Origin: Bidens hawaiensis
Lineage: Eukaryota > Streptophyta > Magnoliopsida > Asterales > Asteraceae
DNA length: 64,000 nt
NCBI GenBank assembly: GCA_021521415.1
Contig: JAIQDT010007677.1
Location: forward strand, 45,602 to 109,601
Direction of reading: 5' to 3'
A program made the position numbers and the translations under genes. Each line of letters opens with the position of its first letter. Positions within the stretch are counted from its first letter, which is position 1. Positions 12,105 through 23,100 of the stretch are shown here, in pieces. The notes beneath the pieces were generated by a model that worked only from the letters and a program-made list of their open reading frames with translations, had not been told where the DNA came from and did not search any database.

Positions 12105-12579
12105 TTTTGGGTCGACTTTTTGTGGTTTTCGGGTCAAACTTTTTAGATTTTGATCTTAGTTTTTGTTGGATTTGAGGTTGTTTTTTGTGTTATCAATTTG
12201 TTTAGGAGTCTGTTACACCTTTGAAATACACGAAAATAATCAAATCTACTATTATTGTGTTTTAAGTTTTTGTGTCTAAGTTCATATTCGGTTTAAAAAC
12301 TCAGATCTAGGCGATTTATTGATTTTTAGACTAAAGTCTTTTTGACTTTTTGGGAGTTTAGGTGCTATATTTAAAAAAAATCACTGTAGCAAATCGAGTC
12401 ACGCGAGTAATGTAGTGATTCAGTCGCGCGATTACTGTAGCAACTCAGTCGCATGATTACTATAGCAATCGAGTCGCACGGAAACTGTACCAACTTGGGT
12501 ACTGTAGCAAAAAAAAAAAAGAAAAAAAAACCTTATTTTTTCCCTTTCCTTCTCTCTCTCAGAAAAGTAAAAAAAAACA
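12105..12579 (+). other. 5' leader of copia copy B
   Basis: Non-coding leader between the primer binding site and gag. It is interrupted by insertion of a complete copia element at 12585-30051 (target duplication CCTTA) and continues at 30057-30250. It contains a low-complexity array at 12384-12509 and A-rich/T-rich stretches. Confidence 0.65.
12384..12509 (+). repeat. Degenerate repeat array in copia leader
   Basis: Five imperfect units built on ACTGTAGCAACTCAGTCGCG, spaced about 25-30 bases. They lie in the untranslated leader downstream of the primer binding site. Confidence 0.7.
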
Positions 12580-12584
12580 CCTTA

Positions 12585-12771
12585 TGTTATAAATATATTA
12601 AATATTATGGTCATCAACACAAAATATAGAGATTAGCTTTCTCCCCAAGTTTTCCTCTCCTATAAATATCTCATTGTATCTCAATGTAAAAATATACCTT
12701 ATGAATGAAATCTCTCTCTTTCTCTACATCTCCTTCTCTTATGTTATAGCTATTAGGCTTGTTTCACAACA
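12585..12771 (+). mobile_element. 5' LTR of the copia element
   Basis: Starts TGTTATAAATATATT and ends TTTCACAACA. A TATA box (TATAAATA) lies at 12661-12668 in plus orientation, with CT-rich sequence (TCTCTCTCTTTCTC) downstream where transcription would begin. Confidence 0.9.
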
Positions 12772-12786
12772 CGTTATCAGCACGAG
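12772..12786 (+). other. Primer binding site of the copia element
   Basis: CGTTATCAGCACGAG directly after the 5' LTR. This form recurs in plant copia elements; it is not the perfect initiator-Met complement. Confidence 0.65.
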
Positions 12787-14528
12787 TCTCTCAAGTCCGA
12801 GTGCTTATCCATTACCGCTCTAAACACTCAAGTCATCCTTAATTAGTTCCAATGGGGTAATCTGCAAATCAGGTCAACAAATTGAATCCATAATTTTATT
12901 ACGAACAAATCTATTGAGCGTGTGTGTGTATATGTTTAGTTGGGTTAATTTATGGAACTATCTTTTAAACAGTGAAACAAAACTTTTAGAAAGACCATTC
13001 TTTGATTTTTCAACTCTGTTGTTAAGCAAACAACTTTTTGTGAACACTTCCGGTTAGCCCATATTTTTGTTTTAAGTGTCATAATTAAGCCATACATAAC
13101 TGATCACAATATATTTTTTTTGTTTCAATGCATGAGAATAATTTCTCTTATAACAAACATTTATTTATTGATTACTACGCATTGGCCATAGAAGTTATCA
13201 ACGATTATAATTACAAATAATTATTTTAATATTAAACATGCTAAATCGGAAGGTTGTTAGGAGTTTTCGGTGTATATTAATTCAGATTTAATATTAAGTT
13301 TATACATGATTTTTTTATATAAGTTTATAATTATCTAAAAGAGTATATTTAAGTTTGGAGATATAATATATGCAAACATCTCCCATTCTTAATAAAGTGA
13401 TTTCCGTTATTCCAGATTTCCGGTTCCAAGTATATGTACAAAGTTAACATAAAACATTAATATTTTATTTGATATATGTTGATCTATAAAAGAAATTAGT
13501 TTATACTATATTTTGATTTGCATAAAGTATTTGAATCCAAAATAAATAGATATCATCCTACATCCAAAAATTATTTAGGGCTCGTTATAATACTGTAATT
13601 ATTTGGGTAGAAGTTCTTTGCTGATCAAACATATTTGCTTATTTTGGTTGTCGTCTTAGTAATAAAATATTAAATTATTGAAAAAATATGTTCTATTTAT
13701 ATTGAAGAATATAATATTAGAAAGTAGTTGTTTATGAGATTTTATAACCTTGTTGAAAAAGAAAAATTATTTTATTCTATATTGATTTATGAATAATAAA
13801 TGATTTTGCTTATTATTATGATTATCTCCAACGTTTCTATAGATATAATTTTTTTTATAATAAAGGCGATACAAGAGTTGGTTAGCTAGATTAAATCTTG
13901 GAACGTGACGTAAATATTATGTTGACAATCATGTATGTAAAATTGTTATTGTTGTTGCTTTACACGTCTTTTTCGTTATATATAATTCAATCATGTATTA
14001 GAATTTGTAAACTGTTTGATAATTGTCACGTTTGTCGTGTAATTTATTCAAATAGTTATATGATTGCCAAAGAGTAATTTAATGAGTGCAAGTTGTAAAT
14101 TAATTTGTATGCATGTGATATAAGTTGTGCCATATAGAACACCGTAGTGCTTTTATCATAACTTGCTATACTTAAATTTGACTCGATGATATAAAATGTT
14201 TTTCTACATATATTGATGGTATTGAATAGACCAAGTCAACCAAAGTTGTGGTTTATTATCACTATTATGAAAAGTGTAAATGTGATTAAATATGGCACAT
14301 GAAGCATGAGCCTTCCTAAATATCATTATTGAAGGTTATAAAATATTAGTATGATAAAACTCACGCGACTCATACATGTAATTACTTCTCAATACTTGTT
14401 ATATTAAGGGAAGGTTAATCATGAGTAAAAATCGAAAAAAGGCAATTTTCCATTAGTTAAACCTCAAGTATGCTCATGAAGTAGCATATCATTAAAATGT
14501 ATGAGACGATTGAAGTGATTTTATATAA
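12787..14528 (+). other. Copia internal 5' region, no readable gag
   Basis: Very AT-rich sequence between the primer binding site and the gypsy insertion. It should hold the leader and gag, but no open frame or gag motif survives that I can recognise. Confidence 0.5.
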
Positions 14529-15046
14529 GTATGTGTCACACCCCGTTAAGCGAATTGCGGAAGCGTAAAACAGAAATGCAACAGATACAACTGGTATCAA
14601 ATACATTGTTCATAAAGAAACATTACTAACTAATTTACAATATATTTTATTGTTCTAACATCTTTTACAAACTAGGTGATACAATCAAACCGGTTCTTCA
14701 ATTACTTTACTTCTAACTCAAATGCCCATGACATCAATCACCAATCAGACACGTAACGCACAGGAAATTACTTCTCATATCTGATTACCTGAAAAGCATG
14801 TTAAAATAGGTCAACTACGAATAGTTGGTGAGTTTCATAAGTTTAACGAAATCAGTTCTGCGTACCACACAGTCATAGTTTGTATGTACGCGCGTATGTA
14901 AAAATATGTGTTTACGTTTGTATAAATATGTACAGCCATATCCTTGTGTGTGCATATGCACACATGTAAGTTTATAATATAAATTTGAAATTTCGGTAAA
15001 ATCGTGGTTGTTTGTTCGTACTACCTGTTTCCAATTTCTGTGTTTA

Positions 15047-15183
15047 ACCAACCACTGTGGACCCCCTTCCTCCCACAACGGTTCCACATAAACTCAACCA
15101 CTATGGCCCCCCTTCCGCCCACAACGGTTCCGCGTTAACAACAACCACTGTGGTCCCCCTTCCACCCACAATGATTCCACGTA
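15047..15183. repeat. Three units of about 46 bp in the G1 LTR
   Basis: Imperfect direct repeats built on ACCACTGTGG followed by CCCCCTTCC and CCCACAACGGTTCC. Repeated in the second LTR at about 23610-23750. A reverse-complement relative of the same C-rich block occurs near 42193-42240 in the separate LTR fragment D. Confidence 0.8.
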
Positions 15184-15394
15184 AACTCAAACATTATATA
15201 GTGTACACGCAAATAATTAGTATATTCTACACATAGTATTTCCTACGGCTAATCACATAGCATGTATATAGACACATATACACATATAGTATTTATCACG
15301 TATCACCAAATACTGTAGCTCCCCATCCGCCCACAATACGCATAATCACATTATTTTCTTAACATTCATGTCATAATCAAGTTAGTTCGTTTAA

Positions 15395-15588
15395 TAAGTT
15401 GCAGCAGAACTTGGCTCATAGGCCATACTCAACTTTAGTTTATAAGTTGCAGCAGAACTTGGCTCATAGGCCATACTCAACTTTAGTTTAGTAAGTTGCA
15501 GCAGAACTTGGCTCATAGGCCATACTCAACTTTAGTTTAGTAAGTTGCAGCAGAACTTGGCTCATAGGCCATACTCAACTTTAGTTTG
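15395..15588. repeat. Four tandem units of 49 bp in the G1 LTR
   Basis: Units start with TAAGTTGCAGCAGAACTTGG at 15395, 15443, 15492 and 15541 and are nearly identical to each other. The array is also four units long in the other LTR (23961-24153), as expected if both were copied from one RNA. Confidence 0.92.
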
Positions 15589-18401
15589 TTACTATTGTGG
15601 CCCCCCTTCCGCCAACAATAGCACCATAATCATCACAGACCACGTTATCCCCATGGCCATTACAGACCACGTTGTCCCCCAAATTAGTTATGTTTAACAT
15701 TACATAACGTGTTTGTATAAACATGCTATCACGTGTAACTTCATTATGTTTTGCAATTCGGATTATCTCCATTCAATATATCAGTCAACGATAATAATCA
15801 TCTTTCATCAGCACGTAGTCAATCATTATGTTTGTAGGGACTTTTCATATATAAATGTTCAGATATTTTATATCCTGAATCGTTTTCAGATAGATAACGT
15901 GTGTAAACATGCTTTCCACCCCAAAAGTTTGTAAAATAGTTTAAAGAGTGGGGTCATGAAACTCACCTTATCGTAGTTCGCACAGAAATTACGTATCAGT
16001 ATGTCAGATGCCTCGTTTATAGCCTGATTCCTATAAACGGTATCGTATCGTTAATACTAGTACAGCGTTCAAGCTAAGTCGGGCCGTATAGATAATCTGG
16101 GTATAGCTGTTAGGCCCAGAACATGACCATAGTCTTAGATTGTGACGTTGTATACTATGAAATGTTTAAAACTGGATTTGGCTCAGTTTCACCGTTTCCT
16201 GAGCCTAGCTCAGTTGATCGTTTATACGTTTCGGGGTTAGATAAGATCACATAAAACTTAAGTAAATATATTGATTGATAGAATAATTTTATTTATGAAA
16301 GAATTTTAAGGTTTCGATGTCTGGTTTGATCGCAAGGTTTGTTTCCGTTTTCATACGGGTTTGATTATACAAAACGCGCATAATTCACCCGAATTTTCCG
16401 GAATTCTCGTAAAAAGTTCGTTTTTATCAATATCATTCAAAAACATGATATTTGACCACTTTTGACATTTTGACATACCAGTCAGTCCGTTAAACACAAA
16501 ACTGCCGGTTTCGTTAAAACAATTATAATTTAAATCTTTGATTAATCATAACTAAATATGTAGTTATATATAAATTATGTAAATTTTTGTAAAAATACAT
16601 TAAGACATGGAGAATTTTATAAAAATATTTTCAGAAATTTTATGATTATTTATTTATTTATAAAAAATCATTTAATAGGTTATAATCGTGTAATAAATGG
16701 CCCGTTTATATCAAACGACCTCCGAAAAATCCTATAATTTTTACAAATGGATTCAATGTTATTACATAGCCCCTGCAAAATTTCCAGAACCTAAATCTTT
16801 TGGCAAAATGCCTTTTTGTGCGTTTTTCGGCTGTTACAATTCGGTTAAGCCATGATTGCACAAACCATACTTAGACATTTCCAATGATTCCCAAACTTTA
16901 CCAGTGATCTTACCATCACATATTAAACTCCAAAACCAAGTTTCATAATTTTTCAATATGTTTAGCTATTTTTCCCAATTGAACGCTTATAAACGGAAAT
17001 AAATTCACCAAATATTCTCCGTTTATCGAAAAATTACCAAATTTAAACAGGGACTCATTTATATGATCCCTAATGTCCCTGCAAGTTTTCACAAGCTAAC
17101 AACAAGCACGTCACAACCTAATTCTAAACAGCCCCTAAACGAGTGTTACGGGTTTACCTTGTCGGTTTTCGATGAATTTTGCTAGCTTAAACGACTTTCC
17201 GGGTCTCGGGTTGCAAACTCAGTATATCTACATATCATATAACATCAAACCAAGCATAAATCATCCATGTAACAGCCTTGATAATTAGGGTTTCGGTTTT
17301 GGGTTCAAACCGAACTTTCTAACCGTAAAAACGTTGTATTCATGTTCTAATCCGCGTTTTTGACCAAAAAAGTATATGTTCCTGGTTTGTAAACATGTTT
17401 AACATCAAAACATGATTTTACTTGATTTTTAGGGTTTTTGGATGGTTAAACATGTTTAAAACTAATTAAAACATGTTTATAAGATTATAACTTAGTTAAA
17501 AGATGGTTAAAAGTTCATGGAAATGATACTTACTTGTGGGTTTAGGGCAAGGGTTTGGAAGAACAGCTGAAGGGAGGTCTGGTCCTTGAGTTTATGGCAT
17601 AAAATTAGGTAGCTTATTCAAGAAGCTAGTAAATAAATATCTTGGGTGGAATAAGGTATATGGCGGCCGCAAGTTTCTAGGGGCCCATTGGGCCTCTTTT
17701 TGGCCCAATGGTGCCTCGGTTTTCGTGCCACACGTGAAAGTCGGTCCAAAATTTAGTTCGGGTTCGGTTTTTCGCAAGAAATCGGGTGTGAGAAATAGCG
17801 CAAAAACGAGTGTTTTTCAGCTTATTTTTGTAAAATAAGAAAAGCGTACTGACTCGTTGTAAAATTCCAAAATATTTTCACGGATTGCTTAGAACATGTC
17901 ATATAAGTGTTTTATAAATCTTTTTCGGCTTAACGGATGCTACAATGCTTGTTTTGATATTAACGATTGCGTTTAAGCTTATAGCGTATCGATAAACGAA
18001 ACCTTTTTCGTTTAAAGAGTTTTAAACGTACTGGGGCCTAAATATCAATATGTTAGCCTCTATAACATATATATAACTCGTATATGACCCCTCAGTATGT
18101 ATACGGGTCATAATTAGTATCGGTCGGTTACTCGTTTAAGCACTACGAATTAACCGATTTATCGTTTACTTGTTACGTAATGAATATAGTGTACCTCGTT
18201 TTGTTTGCTATCGAACTAAGGCCATATTACTAATATTTTAGCTTGCATAGATCATATATCACTTATGGATGGCACCCTGGGATATCCGGACCATAACCAG
18301 ACCTGTTTGGTTATTTGTTTGTTCGTTACGCAATAAGCGGTTAAACGCTTATTCGAGTTTGTAAGTACTAAGGTGTACTTGGTTTTGCCACGGATGTCAC
18401 A

Positions 18402-18416
18402 TTCTCCCCCTGTTAA
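18402..18416 (-). other. Polypurine tract of G1
   Basis: Minus strand TTAACAGGGGGAGAA directly before the LTR start TGTGACATCC; the standard plus-strand primer layout of chromovirus-type gypsy elements. Confidence 0.88.
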
Positions 18417-19300
18417 GAAATTTCGTCCCCGAAATTCAATATGCCATATATGCTCTTTTTGGGGAAAATTTTATAATCATTTGTTTTGGAATTCGTTTTT
18501 CTGTTTCCGAACACGTTTGATTCCCCGTTGTGGATTCCACTGGATTTTTATTCAATGAAATTTTATTGTGTCACAACTGTTTGATTTTCCCCACTCAGCA
18601 TTTTCATGAGTCTCTTTATAGAGTTTAGCTGTATAAAAGTTTTCAAATAGTACTAATTCCGCCATGTCAGCAAGGCACTCGTTTTGATTCGATATATGAA
18701 ACATAGGGAGTGAAATAATTTTGTTTAATACGTTATGGGGTTAACTTTCAAGGCAATTTTGTATAGTGCTATATATTTTAGAATTAACTCACCGTTCCTC
18801 AACTCAACTAACAACTTTCAAAATTTGATAACTTCTCGTATTTCTCAGTATAGCCCTCTTGTTAGCCTTAGGCGACCTTCGGTTTGTTATTAATATTACG
18901 AGTTTTATTTATGGTTATTGAAATCAAATCGGATTTTGTATTTTGGGGGTCACCAATTTTTTTTTTTTTTTTTTTTTTTTAATAAGATGGCGAGTTACAT
19001 TCTTACTCGTATAATATAGTATATTACCACTTGTATAATATTATGATGACTGTTAATGTACGAGGATTGAAATTACTGGTCTTACTTTCCTCTATTGTTT
19101 GAATAGTTTATTTGATTTGATTGTTTTATAGAGGATTATAGACCGTGCTTAGGCCAATTAGGGATCTAAAATTTCATAAACAATTCACCAAGAGTAAGAT
19201 TTTGTTAGGGCGAGTTTTTCAGCTGGATAGTTGTTACAAATCAGAAAAAGGTATTTGGAGTGGATTAGTCAAGAAACTATCATTCAGCTTGAATTGCTTT
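18417..19300 (-). other. Unreadable internal 3' region of G1
   Basis: No open frame and no recognisable domain. It includes a 22-base T run near 18957-18980. It aligns with 2480-3425 of copy C, so this non-coding state is shared by at least two G1 copies of different age. Confidence 0.6.
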
Positions 19301-19329
19301 CTCGGGATGTTTAAGTAACACATGTTAAG

Positions 19330-20016
19330 GGTTCCATTTTAGTTTGTTTCCCACTTCCAATGGGGTATCTCGAATTGTTGTAGCATCTCTGAGGATCTTT
19401 AGTATTCCCCCAGAACTTATAATAGTGCACACTTTACAAAACATGAGCCTATGATTCCTTCATAGATTTCGCTTGCATCTTTATACTAGTACTCAGTTTA
19501 TCCGAACATCTGGCCTGACTTTTCCTTGTTCATCACTCAGTTATTAAGGCTATAAAAATTTAAAGTTCAAGTTTCGGTTACGGATAGTATAGTTTTCCTC
19601 ATCCGTGTTTCATCATTGGGGTACTAGGATTTGTTCCGTGTACGGGATCACTTCTTTATCTAGAAGAGGCAGTATAACAGTTCTATTTCTATATATAACC
19701 TTCATTTGAACACAATTAACTAGTCCATACTGACTATTACACAATGACTCCTCACTTCCACCGGGAGTGCATCGATAAGGGATAACTAGTTATTTAGGTT
19801 AAGAGGGTAGTTTTTCGAGTAATATGGTTAGTATTTATAGTCTTACTTTTGGTGGTTTCTATAGTATATAGAATTGTTATTTTACTAGACGGTATATTTT
19901 CCAAAGTAATAACTTGTAGGAACGAAACGTCTATCAGTGTCCGTAATAAATAGACTAAAGTATGTTAGGCATTACTAGGAACGTACCTGTCACTACATTT
20001 GTTCTATCCGGTTTAT
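19330..20016 (-). pseudogene. Eroded protease and integrase scraps of G1
   Basis: On the minus strand, directly after gag, short homologous stretches appear in changing frames. They are a protease start (VVTGTFLV, about 19980-19996), a degenerate protease active-site stretch (TDTDRRFV, about 19922-19951), PVEVRSHCVIVSMD (about 19745-19790, the conserved block after the active site) and VILPLLDKEVIPY (about 19650). Then, without any RT or RNase H, comes LQQFEIPHWKWE (about 19340-19390), a stretch that sits just before the integrase core in plant gypsy elements. The distance leaves no room for about 1.5 kb of RT/RNase H, so that part is deleted. Many stops and frameshifts are present. Confidence 0.7.
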
Positions 20017-21366
20017 TCACAATACTTGACCCCTAGTCGAGTTGGACGTCGATGCCGGTCCTTGCCTTTGTCTTTCCATCGCAATTGGGTTCAATCTAGG
20101 GCAGTCTTTCTTGATGTGCTCCATACTACCACACTCATAACAGGCATTACGGTTTATTATGGGTTGGTTTTGGTAGACTGGTTGTTGTCGTGTTGGTTGC
20201 GGTTGGGGTAGTTGTGAGTCCTGGAGTTGGGTTGGTGGATTTATAGTATTCATAACGGCTCTACAATTTCGGGCATAGTGTCCCACCTTCCCACATTTGT
20301 AACACACATTGGTCCGACATTCACCAACATGATGATAACCACATTTTCCACATCTAGGCAAAAGCCCGTTATACTTATCTTGCTTCACATCGGAACTGAT
20401 CATAGCATAATTTTGTATTGCAAGGCGCGCGCATTTATTCCGTTGTCTTTCTTGTATTCCCGCTCCATAATTGGTTCGTTTTGTACCAGATGATTCCCCG
20501 GGCATTCTTAATGAACCACTTCTAATCAAATCAGAAGTTACAATGCCGGCTTGTAACACGGCATTTTCGAAAGTTACAGGGCCAGTTGAATTAACCAAAC
20601 TCCTGACTTCGGGGGCTAAACCCCAAATGTAGCGTTCAGTACGTTTAAATTCTGGAGTAACTAACCATGGGACTAGACGAGCCAGTTCGTTAAAGCGATG
20701 GGTATACTCCAAGTGATCTGCACCCTTCATTTCTAGATTCCAAAGTTCTTGCTCTAATTTCTGAATTTCGTTTATCGGACAAAAGTGTTTTATCATAAGA
20801 TTTTTAAGTTATGTCCAAGACATACGATTGGTTGCCTCTTGTCCTTGGATTTGCACAACAGTATTCCACCACATCAGCGCGTGGTCTACGAATGTAGAAG
20901 TAGCAAATTTGACAATACAATCTGGTGGACAGTTAGTGATATTAATGATGGATTCAGTCTTTTCGATCCACTTTACCAGTCCATTTGGTCCTTCAGTACC
21001 GCTAAATTCCATAGGTTTACATAGCATGAAGTTCTTAAGTTGATATCCGTGTTGCGGGGGATTTTGATTGTTACAATTATTGTTCAAGTTCGGTGCATTA
21101 TTTAAAGTAATATTGGTATTCAACGGGGGAGTATTAGTTGTGATAGTATCAGTATTTATCGGGGGAGCATTTGTGGTTGTATTAGTATTTGTCAAGGAAT
21201 TAGTATTTACAACCGCGTTAGCGTTCGGCACTTGATTTGTATTCATAGTTGTATGGATACCAGCAGCGAATTGTGCTGCTATTGTCGGAAGTACTGTTTG
21301 TAGTTGTCGAGCGATCATTTCGGCTATATCTGCCTCAGACAACATGTTTACTTTCTTCGGGGCCAT
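20017..21366 (-). pseudogene. Gypsy gag with one in-frame stop
   Basis: Gag polyprotein of G1, 450 codons including the stops. The start is taken at 21364-21366 (MAPKKVNMLSEADIAEMIA); the 16 codons upstream are open but look like leader. The N-terminal third is Asn/Thr-rich. It is followed by the conserved retrotransposon gag block (HGYQLKNFMLCKPMEFSGTE; ALMWWNTVVQIQG; ELARLVPWLVTPE). The C-terminus has two CCHC zinc knuckles that bind genomic RNA: CYKCGKVGHYARNC and CYECGSMEHIKKDC, the second preceded by a Gln/Pro-rich linker. A single TAA at 20809-20811 interrupts the frame right after MSWT, where related gags continue with acidic residues; the frame is otherwise unbroken. Gag ends with TGA at 20017-20019. 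Confidence 0.88.
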
Positions 21367-23079
21367 TCTATAACAATAACCAGTTATCCAACAATTAACA
21401 AAATTAACATACACTAATGATCACAAAAGGAATTATAATAACAAGTAATCAGGTATTTCAATTAACACGTATATATCACACGGGTTTGTTCTTGAGTTTG
21501 AATACTAAGGATAATATGTAAAGTTAGCCTAACAAAGGCCAATGTTTATATATATATATATATCAAAAGTTGTCACCTAGTGACAAGTAATTGTAATCCA
21601 GTAAGGGTAAGTGTTTGAAATGAAATATCCAATGTGTCACCCATATCAACATAGCATCCTACCAGATGCTTGCATGGGGTATCGAAGGCTATATCCAACA
21701 ATATCGTACTACCCTTATCTATCTAAGTACACATTATACAATTATATACGGTTTACAACTTGCCCGAAAATTATTCCGGTACGATCCCATCATTAGGCAA
21801 TTGTTTTTCTTTAGCCTCTTCCATAAGTAGACAATTGTTCGTTATGAGTTTAGTTAGTGTATTTATCATATGAATGCACTCATATATTCAACTAGACCCT
21901 TAGAGGTTGTTAAATATAACTATAGAATATATTCCTTCGCCAGGTCATCCGGTGCACGCAAGTATGTTGGGCCTACTAAAAGTGGTAGTTTACTGGTTGG
22001 GTTAAGTATGTTCCGTTCCAGTCAGCATGTCATCAATTCATGAGCATAAGGTTTCTCTCCTACAGTAACCAATTGGAATAGGAAAAATATAGGAGAGGTT
22101 GGATGTTCTTGTTCATAGATGGTTCGAAGAGTTTACTAGTTAAGGAGGTTCATCAGAGTTAGTTGTACTGGTGAATTGTAAAGGAAATTATTATTATTAA
22201 TATTTCTTTTTGAAATATCGTTAGTATATTATATGTACTGGTAGCCACGGTCTGTTTATAGAATTGGGGAATCAATAAAGTAGTTATTATATTTATAATT
22301 TGATAAATCGGACTCATCACTAGGTACTTTCCTAGGAATAGTGTTTGTTTTTCAAACAACAGAAATCGAATGATGACCAGAAAATAGTTTAGTTTAGTGT
22401 CAAAGGAACGAGTACATAAAATAAAGGTTAGACCCATGCTGAGAGGTATTATATGTATATTCTTGAAATCATTGTCTGTAGAACACGCCTCCCATGGTTC
22501 TTTCCCGGGCCTTGCATATTAAGCCCCTTAGTGGTTCCGTCACATCACCAGACTTAGTTAAACTTGTTGAAGCATTCTCATATTCTCACTCACCGGAAAC
22601 ACCGGTTCTTTATCTGTCGTAAAGCTACCCGATCTCGACATCTTTCAGTGCAATCGTTAATCAGAAGAAAACGTTTTTCGGTAGCTTAAATCATCGTAAA
22701 GGATATTATTAATTAATACCGAAATTAAATATTTTATTTGTTACAATAAGATTCATTATCATCGGTAGTACCGTACGTACACATATCCCTATACCTCATC
22801 TCAGATAAGCACGTATGCACACTTCATATATACTTCACATCACCTTTATGCACGTATGTTGCCATTTTTACCTATCAAAATGTTCCACGACTTCACCCCG
22901 AATTCCCTCGTACAAGCAAGTCTGTTATTACGTTCCGGACCATAATAACTCACTTGCCCTACGAGTTCATCCCGGCATCCATCAGTATCTATCGTTACTC
23001 ATTAATAAGTTTCCCAGTGATAATCGAGCCTACGGTTATATTATAGGTATCCTAAGGGATAACCTAATCCTTTATAACC
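21367..23079 (-). other. 5' leader of G1
   Basis: About 1.7 kb between primer binding site and gag. No conserved ORF; a 92-codon frame at 22159-22437 has no recognisable motif. Contains a short (TA)n run near 21549-21562. Confidence 0.6.
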
Positions 23080-23082
23080 AAT

Positions 23083-23095
23083 GGCTCTGATACCA
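23083..23095 (-). other. Primer binding site of G1 (initiator Met tRNA)
   Basis: Minus strand TGGTATCAGAGCC, five bases after the 5' LTR end. It is a perfect match to the plant initiator methionine tRNA site. Confidence 0.93.
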
Positions 23096-23100
23096 ACTTC

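Larger units (their letters stand above)
14534..18401 (-). mobile_element. 3' LTR of G1 (3868 bp)
   Basis: TG...CA sequence from TGTCACACCCCGTTAAG to CGGATGTCACA in plus orientation. On the minus strand it starts TGTGACATCCGTGGC. Non-coding; ORFs at 14815-15087 and 15581-15772 recur in the other LTR only because the LTRs are near copies. It contains a TAAACC/AAACCCTAA-rich stretch near 17280-17480. Confidence 0.92.

Noticed and set aside
19999..21043. Plus-strand ORFs over the G1 gag
   Set aside because: Antisense shadows of gag.
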